From Trichaptum fuscoviolaceum (taxonomy: Eukaryota > Basidiomycota > Agaricomycetes > Hymenochaetales > Trichaptaceae), in contig CAJSYZ010000005.1 of the NCBI GenBank assembly GCA_910574455.1, positions 4,774,001 through 4,838,000 of the forward strand: a DNA stretch of 64,000 nucleotides. Reading direction: 5' to 3'. Positions 30,548 to 42,299 of the stretch are shown here, piece by piece (within the stretch, counting starts at the first letter, position 1; every line of letters begins with the position of its first letter). The notes under the pieces are model-generated. The model had not been told where the DNA came from, searched no databases, and saw only the letters and a list, made by a program, of their open reading frames with translations. Both the position numbers and the translations under genes were made by a program.

Positions 30548-33048
30548 TGTTACGACCTGGGGGGAACCTGGGGGCCGGGGCGCGTTAGCGGCTTCCGGGG
30601 CAAGGCCTGGGAGAGCGCGCGGCAACGGAGAAGGCGAACGGGAACCGTTAAGGACGCTACAACGCCAACGGAGTCGCGCGGGGAGCGGGGCTACAGGGGC
30701 GAGACGCAAGGGGGCTCAAGGCGAGGACGGGACGGAGTCAGAGTCGAGGCTGGGAAGGCAGAGTCGAGGCGCGGGGAGACAGAGTCGAGACGCGGGGAAA
30801 TGCAAAGCGGGATTCTGGCGGGAATCTGGATTCTGGCGGGAATCTGGATTCGTGCGGGAATCTGGATTCGCGCGGGAATCTGGATTCGTGCGGGAATCTG
30901 GATTTGTGCGGGGATCTGGATTCGTGCGGGGATCGCAGAGCGGGAATCGTTCGGGGCTTTGGCGGGAATCGCAGAGCGGGATTCTGGCGGGAATCTCAGA
31001 GCGGGATTCTGGGCAGGACTCAGAGCGGGATTCGCAGAGCGGGATCCGGGACAAGACAGAGACAAGAGAGCCAGGGAGCAGGCGTGCTCAGGACGGGAGC
31101 AGAGAGCTCAGGATAACCGGGATCTCAAGGCAACACTTCTGTATCAGGAGGAGGTTCCCTAAGGAAGCACTCGACAAGTCAGCATTGTAAAACTACACTA
31201 GAGACAAGACAGAAACACACCTAAGGAAGCACTCGACAAGAGGACAAAAGTGAGTGCTCCTTACGGTGGCGACAGGTATTTATCTACTGGGCAGAATCTA
31301 CAGGGAACGGGCATGCACAAACGCGCAACTAACTAGTTACACAATCTTGCGGGCGAAGGCCGCGCATACAGTGACGTGAATCCGGGATTCGGGATTCGAT
31401 GCGGGAACATCTGGGCAAGATCTAAGGGAACGAGCGTGAAGCATGGTCAAGTGGAACAAAGAGAACTAAAGGAATGTAATTGTGCGCGAGGTATCAAGCT
31501 GGCGCACAGGCAGCGGGGTAACGAGCGTGGGGGGCGGATGTAATGCATACATCGTCTCGGGATAAGTTGCAGGCAACTTCTGGCGTGGATCAGGGTCGCG
31601 GGAGATCGACAGGGACCAACTTCGAAGAAGCCGGTGCTTCGATGTCGTAACGAAGCCTAATCGCGAGGCGCGCGCGGGGCAGGGCGACTAAGGACGAGGT
31701 TCGAGTCCTTGCGGACAATGAGATCAATCCCGCACACGGGGTGGCGGGAATCTGGTCTACGGGCCGGGACAGGACGCTACTAACGAGACTAGTTGGCTGG
31801 CACGTGCGTGGCCAGGCCAATCACCTGGGGCTATCTCAAGACGAGGTTAGCATCGAGGAGCGGGGAAGCTAAGGGGTTTCCCTTGGACAACGGGAAACTC
31901 GCGCGATTCGCGACGGGATCATGCAGGGAATCTGGTTCGGGTTTCGACCGGGTTTCGAGTTCGGGTTTCGACTGGGAATCGAGTTCGGGTTTAGACCGGG
32001 TTTCGAGTTCGGGTTTCGACTGGGAATCGAGTTCGGGTTTAGACCGGGAATCGAGTTCGGGTTTCGACCGGGAATCGAGTTCGGGTTTCGACCGGGAATC
32101 GAGACAGGGAATCTTTCGGGAATCAGAGCGGGAACTTAGCTGGGGTTGCGATGGGAATCGCGGCGGGATCGAAGGCGGGAATCCTGCGGGGGATTTGCGC
32201 AGGGATTCGAGACGGGACGCGAGGCGGGAAACGAGCGGGAGGAGTTTGGCGGGACTCCAACCTGGACGAGTGGGGGAGTCTTGACGGGACTCCAACCGGG
32301 AACGAGCGTGGGTTGCGGGATTGTCAGAGGGGACGCTTGACAGCGTTCGCGGCGAGGCGGGATTCCTGGCGGGGCAGGCTGTGGACGAACAAGGGCAAGT
32401 CGAGAGGCACAGGATGTCGAAGGGGTTAGCTAGGGCACCGTGGCAGGACGAGCGCAGGGCAGGGTTCGTGACCGGGCAGGATTGCGGGATAGCAATCCTT
32501 GACCGCTGTCGTGTTGGCTTACTCAAGGCCAGACAGAGGTCGGCTTTGGACGCAGTGGATCAATCTCCTAACTGCACTTCATGACTGTGGACGCGAGGCC
32601 GGGATCTGGTATCCGGGCATAGTCGAGAACCTACGAGGTCTGGGATAGCTATGGCTATGGCTATGGCTGTGGCACTGGTGAGTGACTTCGGGACTATGGC
32701 GAGGTACGGGGTTCACTGGAGCGGGGAACAGAGCATGACGGGAGCGGGGAGCGAGCGGGGGATCATCCTAGAGTCGGGGGAACAACGAGGCGGGCTAGGG
32801 ATGGATCGAGACACGGGGACAAGGCGGGGGACTGACGAGGAGACGTGGGCGAGGACAAGCAGGGGCGAGGAGGTCATAGCGGGGCGGAACTCTTAGCAGG
32901 AGAATGCATGGCGAAGCAGAGGTTCTTCTGGGATCAGAGAGCGGGGGATCCTTTCGGGATCTAGCCAAGGTCGCGATTTCGGGTTTCAGCATACCGGGTT
33001 CTGTTCGGGATTGCCTTAGACATGTTGGGGTCCTGGGGGATCCCGACA
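30548..33048 (-). repeat. E1 right LTR (its 5' LTR)
   Basis: 2,501 bp. It contains the TATA-like ATAAATA (minus, 31283-31277), the self-primer (31251-31241), and on minus two copies of CTTGTCGAGTGCTTCCTTAGG. It carries fewer copies of the 18-bp array than the left LTR, plus an extra GCAGAGCGGGATTC-type segment near 30965-31035. Confidence 0.92.
31241..31251 (-). promoter_or_regulatory. E1 self-primer / predicted RNA 5' end
   Basis: ACTTTTGTCCT on minus, 32 nt downstream of the start of ATAAATA. Complementary over 11 nt to the primer-binding site at 30535-30545, about 700 nt downstream in the RNA. Confidence 0.72.
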
Positions 33049-33053
33049 GATGT

Positions 33054-34430
33054 ACGTGATGTTGTCGAGGACATGCGTCTCAACCTCGATAAGGTACGGG
33101 TCGCCGAAGATAATGACTTCGATAGGTTCTGCAGGTTCGCCAGCAGGGTACTCAATGTCTTTAACCTTTGGTACAACCTAAATCAGGTCGATATCCGACA
33201 TTGCCTTGCCCATCAAATCACACCAAGACCACCGATCTTGACCTTCAACTTCCAATATGATCTCGTACTCCAAAGTCGCAATGAGCATGGTCCTCCGCTT
33301 ATTCTTGTCTTCCGGCCAGCCAATGATGTCGCCTGTATGCGCGTGTCCATGGCTCGAGTGTTTCTCCGACATCGGCGCCACATGCAGGTCTTGCGCAGAC
33401 TTCGAGCCCAGCGAGCCAATGACGGGGAAATTGTGCAAATGATCCGGCTTCTTTTCCGTGAGACCCCACTGGTTGTACTTGATCCCGTAGAAGCTCCACA
33501 TGAAGATCGCCACTGCCAATGTACCAGTGACAACCGGGATCGACAGGAGCAGCGCGTACATGATAGCGCCCACAGTGCTCTCCCCACGCGGCTCGAGGCT
33601 CCACCGCATCGTCGCGTCATCTACGACCAGCGTACAACGCGAGATGCGGGTGCGGCGGAGCACTGACGTTCAAGTAGTTGGGCGCAGCCAAGTTGGGCGG
33701 GAGGCGGTCATGACGCCGTTGCCGTCCGTGTCACCGTAGAAGTAGTCATCGAAGCCAAAAACGTTGAGCTGTAGGTACGTCGGCCATGTACTCATAATTT
33801 CGACTCCCAGCGTCCGTCGGCGGTATTGTCCATCTGGAAGCTCACTCCTCTGTGGAAACCCCAGGTATTGAACGGACCACGAGCAAGGAACTGAGGAACA
33901 CGGCACTGATGAGCATAGTTCCTGTCCGCATGTACAACAGTATAGGATGATGCAGCAATAGCAGACCAGCCTATTGCAAAATTGATTAGCAGATCACAGC
34001 ACATACTAGTATAAGAGTAAGAGCACTTACATTGCACAATAATATGCTCGCCCGCCCACCAATTCTCATCATTGTCAAACAAGCTTTTATCTATGCTCGT
34101 CACATCCTCATACGCCGTCCACGTCGTCCAGTTTTGACCATAATTCCACAAGAACCTGAACATATCTGCGCCCAGCGCCTGGTGCGTGAACGTGTACTTC
34201 CCAGAACCCGAGTCCAAGCCGAACGCATCGTTGTCGTAGTCCGCAGAGGGGAAGATCATAGGATTGCGCGCGGAGCCCTTGCGCACAAGGAGATGGTCGC
34301 GTGCATTCGTGAACGAAGTGCCGTCCTGCGAAGGCGGGTTGTTCACAATGATGTCGATGATTCCGTCCGACGCGTTAGGAATCTCCGCACGCAAGGCAGT
34401 CCACAAGCCCAGTTTGATTTCCGTCTAATT
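33054..34430 (-). pseudogene. ags1: Alpha-1,3-glucan synthase pseudogene, upstream part
   Basis: Minus-strand blocks in order: EIPNASDG, DGTSFTNARDHLLVRKGS, FTHQALGADMFRFLWNYGQNW, then a probable intron (about 34035-33972), VPQFLARGPFNTWGF, TYLQLNVFGFDDYFYGD, LEPRGESTVGAIMYALLLSIPVV and FMWSFYGIKYN. This is the region between the N-terminal GH13-like domain and the GT5-like synthase domain, including a membrane segment. The large N-terminal domain (roughly a thousand residues in the family) is missing beyond 34430. The gene continues at 13507 on the other side of E1. Confidence 0.9.
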
Positions 34431-35258
34431 TGAACATGGATGGTGGAGGAAGAGGCAATTGGCATTGCCGCACTTCAAGTTTTCTCAACTGGTTTCCTAA
34501 TTCAAGTTTAGATGTAACAAAAATCGTAAAAATTTTCCAAGTCCCATGTTACTTGAGCACTGAAATCCTGACTTGCATTCTGATGTACTGAGAGATGGCT
34601 TGCATCCTGAAACACTCTTTATTTCAGTGAGTTAAGGCAATCAGTGTATTTTCAGACGAAGTAGCGACCCTTCAGACAGGTGCCAGCCAAATCAGGACGC
34701 GTCAGTCGCCGTAAGCAGAAAGTAGTTTCCCTGATGAAGTGATGAGCGGGGGAGGACCCTTACGACGAGCGGGCTTCGGCTAGCAAAGGTGGCGCTAGAC
34801 CCTCCCAACGGGAGGAAAAAGGTCCCCCTCAACTTTACAATGATCATGACCCTGAGGCCTCGGCCTCTTCCGAACCGTGGGAGGGTTTGGGTAGAGTTAG
34901 ATAACATCAGTGCTGACTAACTAGCTGCCACTGACAGTGAGTAAACAAAGCTTTGTTTGTACTATGATAGTATTCGGTCCCGTTGCCGGCGCCGGCGGCC
35001 TCGAGTCTATTGTCTTGTCTACTCTGCCAAGAACACCAGGTACGGACCATAAAGCGCAACCACAGCATGGTCAAGGGCATTTCAAACGTCGGGCTCCAAC
35101 CACCTTTCTCTTCTTTCTTCTCTTTTCCTATCCTCTTCTCCTTCTCAATCCTCAAGCTCAAATTATCTCGACCTCAGGCCTGGCGCTGACCGACATTCGT
35201 TTTGAATCGTCTTTAAACTTTCCGAAATTTTAAGCAAATATAAATTTAAATCAGTAGG
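34431..35258. other. Intergenic, promoter side of the CBM19-like gene
   Basis: No gene was seen. The last 100 bp before 35259 are pyrimidine-rich then AT-rich (GCAAATATAAATTTAAATC), plausibly the core promoter of the downstream gene. Confidence 0.4.
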
Positions 35259-36228
35259 ATGCTTGCCATTGCTACCAGTTTCCTTATTCTTGGTTTTCTG
35301 TCGACTGGCACGCTTGCCGCACCGACTCGTGCACTAGCAGCAAGCGACCTTTTGAAGAATGCGCAGGACGCACAGGATCTGAATTCACAGTTTACGGGAT
35401 TGAAGCTGTCCGATTCGTGTTCTGGTACGTCTCTCTAAGCTCATCACAACTCATATAAAATTTACTAAAGTAGGGTGCATCTAGCGGGCGAACAAGCTTG
35501 CGTGCAGGGTAATATTGCGAAGTGTGGGAGTGGTGGGACCTGGGCCGTCTCTCAGTTGTGCAAGACTAGTGAATCGTGCTTTGCATTGCCTTCCTTGAGA
35601 GAATCTGGCACGGTGCGTTCTTCTTTACCATAAAAAACATAGTATGCAGTTCTGACCTTGTTTCCCTCTAAAGAACTTGACTTGCACAAGCGAGGCGAAC
35701 GCACTCTCTCTAATGAAAGCATGTGGAACGACTGGCATCGTACGATCTTCCAAGGCCTCCAACAGTTCGAGTAACTCTACCACCTCCTCGTCCCACAAAA
35801 CGAAGCATCACACCAAGTCGTCCTCCACCGCAGCTGCGACGGTAACGGTAACCCAGTTCATACCAATTAACTCAGGGACGGTAACGACCTCTCTTGCCCC
35901 ATCCACCATAACGCTTGCACCTGCGGACGCCTCGAGCCTGATCGCCAGCATCATTGCTGACTCGAGGGTTGTGGTTAGCACACTTTCTGCTTCAGCAACC
36001 CATACGTCGGCCTCGACCTCATGCACGAGTTCATGGACGAAGTCGAAAATGAAGACTAAGACCACGACCACATCCAAGGCTACCTCGACTGCAACTGCAA
36101 CCTCGTCTGAGACTTCGACGACCATAACGACGTCGTCCGTTGCTACATCGTCGACCGCAAGCAATGGTGCTAACGCCATCACGTCCATCGCAACTAGTGT
36201 TGTCACTTTGGTACCCGCATCATCCTAA
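35259..36228 (+). CDS. Secreted Ser/Thr-rich protein with CBM19-like domain
   Basis: Three exons (35259-35424, 35485-35612, 35674-36228; introns 60 and 61 bp) give 282 residues. The start MLAIATSFLILGFLSTGTLA is a clear signal peptide. A cysteine-rich block of about 65 residues follows (SDSC, GEQACVQGNIAKCG, QLCKTSESCFALP, LTCTSEANALSLMKACG), which resembles the CBM19-type chitin-binding domain common in basidiomycete secreted proteins. The rest is a long Ser/Thr/Ala-rich tail, likely O-glycosylated, without an obvious hydrophobic GPI signal at the very end. Likely extracellular or cell-wall associated. No catalytic domain is present. Confidence 0.75.
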
Positions 36229-38069
36229 GAGCTTCTGTTTTACCATACGTTAAGTAACAATTGTTTACCAAATCTTAGACACAGGCTGGCCAGTCTTTTT
36301 TCCACTACCTTATAACCTTGCTAAATAAATTTTTACCTTGGGACTTTGCCTGCCATCTATTGGTAGCACTCTGTTGTACGTCGCATAGCTACAAGCACAT
36401 GTATTTGTATAGATAACAATAGTCGTTACGTTTGACAGGATAACATAAATCAAGGTTACGGCCGTGCCACTACAGATGAAGTGCGCATCTTGGCATGATA
36501 GTAGAAATATTGCGTTATAATAAAGATGAGTTACAGCAAGTGCAGAAGAGGATCGCAGTAATGGCCATGGTCTTCAAGTTCTGTTGCCGACGTCATCATG
36601 CCGTCGAGGGTCAAAGACCGTGTGAATAATAGTATAATCGAGGTCGCGAAAAGCTCTTTCAAGTTTGCACCTCAGCTTACCAATGCTCACATCTTGCTTT
36701 CGACTTTGATTAGTAGAACGTGCTTTGCCAGATGAAATCTTGTACTATGACACGCTTTGATAATTCGATCTGAAGGCAACTGGTATTCAGAAGGCCAATT
36801 TTCTACGACTGCTTATCTTCATGGAGAGCACAAAGGAAAATCTCACCTGCTAACCTCTACAATCCATTCGGAATTTAATCTCAACATAATCTTCCACGAA
36901 GTACAAGAATCTGCTACGACAGCAGATGATGGATTCCTTGATTTCATTGGGATAACAATAGCCAGAGACACTTCGCTCACAATTGCCCTCTGAACTTCTC
37001 ATGCTGTCTTTTGCTTCGATCTTCAAACCGGATCTGTACGGTATTCTTGGGAGGCTCAATCACAAGGCAAGGAGGAACGGCCCAACCTCCTCTAGAGAAA
37101 CCAGGCCTCTGTAGTTCAATTGCGCTATTTTTAATCACACGTACGTTCCCTACGGCATATTCTCTAATATCAACTCCTTGATGACCGAATGAATAGTAGG
37201 TTCCGTAGGGATGACACCAGATGATATGAAAAGCCTATTATAGTGCGATAAGCTACCCAGAGCAGAGCCCCACTTTACTATCGCAAATTAGAATCCTCTC
37301 CAAAGCCCCGTCAAGGCCGCATTGTTGATACATCGGAGTATCAAACTTACTTCTTCGCCGGCCTTCTGAGCCTCGCACTCTCTCAGGCCCGGGCAGATCA
37401 TCTACTGGCGCTAAATGTATGAAGTCAAACCGAGCGGCCCTACGGACCACGGACCATGGTATCAGTCAATTCAGATAATACCTAGGACAAGGCGAGACTA
37501 ATTACTGTGACTATTAGTATCATAGGCTGCTCTCACTATGTGAGCAAACGGTATTCGCACTATCTTCCGACTGTTCGAGTCGGAGTGCCTCACAACTTGA
37601 ACACCGAAGCCCGGTAGCCCGAACCTGCAAATGATTAAATTACGTAATTAACGCAATTCTTCTTCACAAGCAGCAATGTGCATAAATCTGGTGAACTCTG
37701 AAGGTGCGGACAACGGGATAAAACTGATCGAATCGCGCGTAAGGTGGATCACACTTACGATGGATTGACAGTGCCAACACTATGGAGAACATGGAAGAGC
37801 TCGCTCTTTCAACGTCTTCAGCCCTCGGATCAGCAGCCGACCTGGGATAACGCCGGGCACGATTTACAGGTGAAGTGAGGCTTGAATAGCGCCAACCACG
37901 CTCATTTCAGCGGGGTGCTACGGCCATCGAGAGATTTCGCTGCGTTCCCAATACGTACAGGGGTTTAATGAGGTGCGACATGAAGAACTATATAAAACGA
38001 TTGGTAGATACTCTTATCCCCCCAACAAGCACACCAACTTGTATCCTCCACAACTCACCAGTGGAAGAA
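36229..38069. other. Intergenic
   Basis: About 1.8 kb of AT-moderate sequence with short frames only. No family, repeat or RNA gene was recognised. The last part is the upstream region of the CYP505 gene. Confidence 0.5.
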
Positions 38070-41000
38070 ATGGCAACCCTCGTCCCCATCCCTTTCCCCC
38101 CGACTGTCCCGTTTCTGGGCAATGTCATGCTGATGGATAAAGAGATGCCATTACGCACGTTCACGCTGCTCGCCCAGCAGTACGGCGAGATTTATGGATT
38201 CAAATTCCCCGATGGTAGCGTCACTCTGCACATCAACTCTCAATCACTAGTGGCACAAGTCAGCGACGACAAGCGGTTCAAGAAGGTCATCAATAATGCC
38301 ATGCAAGAGGTGCGAAATCTTGTCGGTGACGGCCTCTTCTCAGCGTATATCGACGAACCTGCCTGGGGTATTGCCCGTGAGTACTGTATCACTCTTATAA
38401 TTATACTACACGCAAATATCTGACAAACACCTTTCTTTTTAGACCGCATCTTGATGCCCGCGTTCAGCTCCGGCAATGTGCTTCACATGTTTGATGACAT
38501 GAAGGATATTTGCGACCAACTCCTCACGAAATGGGAGAGGTAAGCTTGGTTCTGCTTTCGCTTCGTTCATCAACTAATCTATACTATTATTTATTCAGAT
38601 TTGGGCCAGATAATATATTTGACCCATCTGAGGATTACACTAGACTAACGTTCGATACTATCGCACTTTGCTCCATGTCTCACAGGTAAGACTATATGAA
38701 CCTCAGATAACACTTATTGTTAATGAGTAACCAGATTCAATTCCTTCTATGACGCTTCTTTACCGAAGTTTACACAGGAAATGGTCGACGTCTTAATAGA
38801 GTCTACAAAACGCGCTTACCGGACGCCTTTTGCCAAGGCTCTCCCGCTAATCAACAAGTCTGTCGATGAAAGATATTTTGCGGCTATCAAGGACATGTCT
38901 GACACGGCGCGCAAGAGTAAGGTATTCATCATTTGATTGATTAAATTGCGCTAACTATAACATCTATAGTCGTCGCAGATAGAAAATCACATCCGATCGA
39001 CAAGAAGGATCTGCTAACCTTGATGCTTGATGGAAGAGACCAAAAGACGGGAGAAAGGATATCAGACGAGAGCATTGTATTTAATGTGAGCCCCTTAAAC
39101 TAAAGCTTAGTATAAAGACCTAAACAACTACGCCACAGTTGATCACATTCTTAGTAGCGGGCCATGAAACTACTTCTGGAATGCTCACCTTCTCCACATA
39201 TTATCTCCTTAAGAACCCAGAGGCATTGTGCAAGTTGAGGAAAGAGATTGACTCCGTGGTCGGTGACGAAGAGATCCGCCTAGAGCATTTGAGTAAACTC
39301 CCTTATCTCATCGGTACGCATACTTGAAGAAAATGTCGTTCAACGGAGTCACTGATAAGAGCACTACTATATCCGCAGCTGTTATGCGCGAGACTCTTCG
39401 TTTGGCACCAACTGCATCCAGTCGCACGTGCACAGCGTTCGAGGATACTATTCTCGTTGGTGGCGATGGAGATCCAACAAATTCTACAAACAAAAAATTT
39501 GAGGTGAAGAAAGACGTGATGATTACCGTTCATGGTTTTCAAGCTATGCGGGACCCTCGTGTCTGGGGCGAGGACGCAGAACAATTTAAACCCGAACGTA
39601 TGCTTGACGGAAAGTTCGAAAAACTACCAGTAAGTTGACGCATACTTGAAATATTCGCAGTAACCTAAACAGTCCTATCCATAGTTTCAAGCTTGGCAGC
39701 CATTTGGCTACGGTATTAGAGCATGCATAGTAAGTGAAGAGCTTTGTTACATCGCGAAGCCGTACTTATTTGGGATCCAGGGGCGTCCGTTCGCGTGGCA
39801 AGAAGCACAACTCGTTCTCGCCTCCATCTTTGCGAAATTTGATGTCTTCTTTGCCGACCCCGGGTACACTCTACAGATCAAGCAGGCGCTTACAATTAAG
39901 CCCAAGAATCTACACATCCGCGTAGCTCCCCGCAAGCGCCTTAATGGTTCGATTCCTCGACGTCTTCCTTCCCCGGCTGTTCCGACTGGAACAACTGCCC
40001 CAGTTGCTGTTGTGGACGGAAATAGGCCAATTTATGTCTTCTACGGCAGTAACACTGGTACAAGTGAAGGATTTGCGGGTAGGATCGCGTCTGATGCGTC
40101 TGCGCATGGTACGTCCGTACCTAATAATATTACTCTCCTATTCATGAGTGTTATCCGAAGGCTTCAAGGCAAATCTCTGCACGCTAGACACGGTAACTGC
40201 AAATGTTCCAACGGACGGCCCTGTGGTAATTGTCACTGCATCCTTCGAGGGTGAGCCTGCAGACAACGCCGGCCAGTTCGTCGGCTGGCTCCAAAACCTA
40301 TCTGGGGATAACAAGCACCTCAAGGGCGTGAAGTATGCAGTTTTCGGATGCGGAAATCGCGAATGGGTACGGACGTATCAGCGCATACCCACGCTTATCG
40401 ACGAGCTGTTCGAGAAGAACGGTGCAGAGAGACTTTTGGGACGAGGCGAAGCGGACGCGGGGAGCATTGACTTTTTCCAGGCATTTGATGAGTACGAGAC
40501 AAAAATATGGGAAGCGATGGACAAGGTATGACATCGTAGCTGAGTCTCAATACTGACCGGTGAAGGTCTCATGATCGTGATAGGTATATGGTATCAAAGA
40601 GCACGCACTAGTGACTCCGGCACAGACCGAGACACTAAGCGTCAAGATAGTTGATGCGGGCACTGCGCGCTCCAAACTCCTTCGTCAGCCCGATGCTGCT
40701 ATGGGAAAGGTACTGGAGAATAGACTTCTTACCAAGCCTGGAGCGCCAGAAAAGAGACATATCAGTGAGTTTCTCATTCCTTAGTTATTTATCTGGGTGT
40801 CATCTTCCATCAGAAATCGAGCTACCGGAAGGCATGGCATATAAAGCTGGCGACTATCTTGCTATGTGCGCTTATGGATCCTATTTATGGGACTCATTCT
40901 AGATACTCAATGTTAAGATAGATTGCCAACCAATCCCCATGAGACTGTACGGCGAGCCTTGTCGCTCTTTGGTTTATCGGGCGAGCAAGAGGTTAGTTTA

Positions 41001-42117
41001 GACTCTGTACCGCTGATTAGTTCTAATTTCTTTGTATCAGGTCGTAATCAAATCTGAGGGACCAACGAGCTTCCCCGTTGACTCCCCTACGCCGGTCCAT
41101 CATATCATAAGCGGCTTCGTCGAGCTCACACAACCGGCCACTACTCGCGACCTCGAAACAATACTGATGTTTGCCAAGTCTGACGAAAGTACTGCGTTAA
41201 TCTCCGAACTCAAAGATCACTACCAGGAAAAAGTCATCTCAAAGCGGCTCAGCGTACTCGATATTCTGGAGCAGCACAGAGACATCTCTATTTCCTTTGC
41301 TACCTTCCTGCGTCTCCTCCCCGCTATGCGTGTCCGCCAGTACTCCATTTCATCTTCTCCGCTTGTCAATCCCCAGCATGCAACACTTACTGTCAGCGTT
41401 CTATCCTCCCCGGCGCTTTCGGGATCAGGAGCGCAGTATCTAGGCGTTGCGTCCAACTTTCTCGCCTCGCTCAAGCCAGGTGACCTTCTTCCCGTTGCCG
41501 TCCGCCAGTCAAACGTGGCATTCCACCTCCCAACCGACCTAACTGTCCCAGTCATTATGTTCTGCGCTGGATCTGGACTGGCACCGTTCCGTGGATTCGT
41601 GGAGGAGCGCGCTGCACAGAAGCAGGCAGGGAGAGAAGTGGGGAAAATGCTTTTGTTCTTCGGATGCAGAAGCCAAGGTGAGGACTATCTGTATGCAGAT
41701 AGCGAGCTGGGTGAGTGGGCGAGGGACGGAGTTGTAGAAGTCCGACCAGCGTTCTCGAGAAACGCTGTTTCTTCAGAGGGGTGCAAGTATGTGCAAGAGT
41801 AAGTTACACCAGGTTCTTCCCCTTTTGTCCTTATTCCTGACGGACATTCTGGCGTAGTCGCATCTGGCTTGACCGTGAGGAAGTGACCAAACTCTTCCAT
41901 GAAAATGCTAAGGTAAAGTGATCGTTCATATCCTCGCTGATAGTGCATTGACGCTACGATTCAGTTTTATACATGCGGCTCTCGGAAAGTCTCAAATGGA
42001 ATCAAGAAGGCGTGTATCGACATGATCAAAGCAAGCCGAAATATATCGGAAGGAGAAGCGACTGAACAATTTGATAAGGTCCAGAAGGAAAGATATGCAA
42101 CAGATGTCTTTGATTGA
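38070..42117 (+). CDS. CYP505: CYP505-type self-sufficient P450:reductase fusion
   Basis: Fatty-acid (subterminal) hydroxylase type in which a P450 and its NADPH reductase are one soluble chain, as in P450foxy. Sixteen exons join in frame into 1,073 residues, the usual family length: 38070-38376, 38443-38539, 38599-38685, 38735-38916, 38970-39085, 39139-39313, 39379-39629, 39685-39729, 39781-40108, 40161-40525, 40584-40764, 40814-40865, 40922-40991, 41041-41798, 41858-41912, 41965-42117. The I-helix is AGHETTSG (about 270-277), ExxR is ETLRL (about 326), and the heme ligand is in [12 protein letters not shown] (Cys 419, next to an intron). FMN domain [10 protein letters not shown] is near 506, FAD motif RQYSISSSP near 851, NADPH-binding [13 protein letters not shown] near 925. 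The start at [17 protein letters not shown] was chosen because it matches the family N-terminus; an upstream in-frame ATG at 37968 also exists. No membrane anchor is predicted. Confidence 0.95.
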
Positions 42118-42299
42118 TGTCCCCCTTGTGTATGGAAAGCTGGTTATCTCGTGTATGGGTTACGTAAACAGTAGAGATGCAAACTGAAAGTGCGCAGAAA
42201 TGATTACATGCAAATGGATTCCTAAGATTGTCTTTCGCCACCAGAAAGAAATGAGCGAAATGTTTTATAATGCCTAAGTATCCTACTACTTGTCATGTC

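Larger units (their letters stand above)
13513..33048 (-). mobile_element. E1: Gag-only LTR retrotransposon with 2.5-kb LTRs
   Basis: A non-autonomous LTR element, minus orientation. The LTRs begin TGTCGGGATCC and end GGTCGTAACA (read on minus); the left LTR is 13513-15389 plus 28423-29062 (about 2,517 bp, split by E2) and the right LTR is 30548-33048 (2,501 bp). The internal region is only about 1.5 kb and encodes one zinc-knuckle protein. No protease, reverse transcriptase or integrase is present. The primer-binding site is at 30535-30545 and the polypurine tract next to 29063. It fits what has been called a TR-GAG element, which would need enzymes supplied in trans. The two LTRs differ by a few substitutions and by copy number of internal arrays, so the insertion is fairly recent. 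Confidence 0.88.

Noticed and set aside
33022..33666. 214-codon plus-strand frame after E1
   Set aside because: Antisense to the glucan synthase pseudogene, which reads coherently on minus.
34730..34880. GC-rich block that might be a tRNA or structured RNA
   Set aside because: No cloverleaf with T-loop GTTCRANNC or anticodon arm could be drawn by eye.
35808..36206. Hydrophobic minus-strand frame (Val/Ala/Met-rich)
   Set aside because: Reverse reading of the Ser/Thr-rich tail of the secreted CBM19-like protein.
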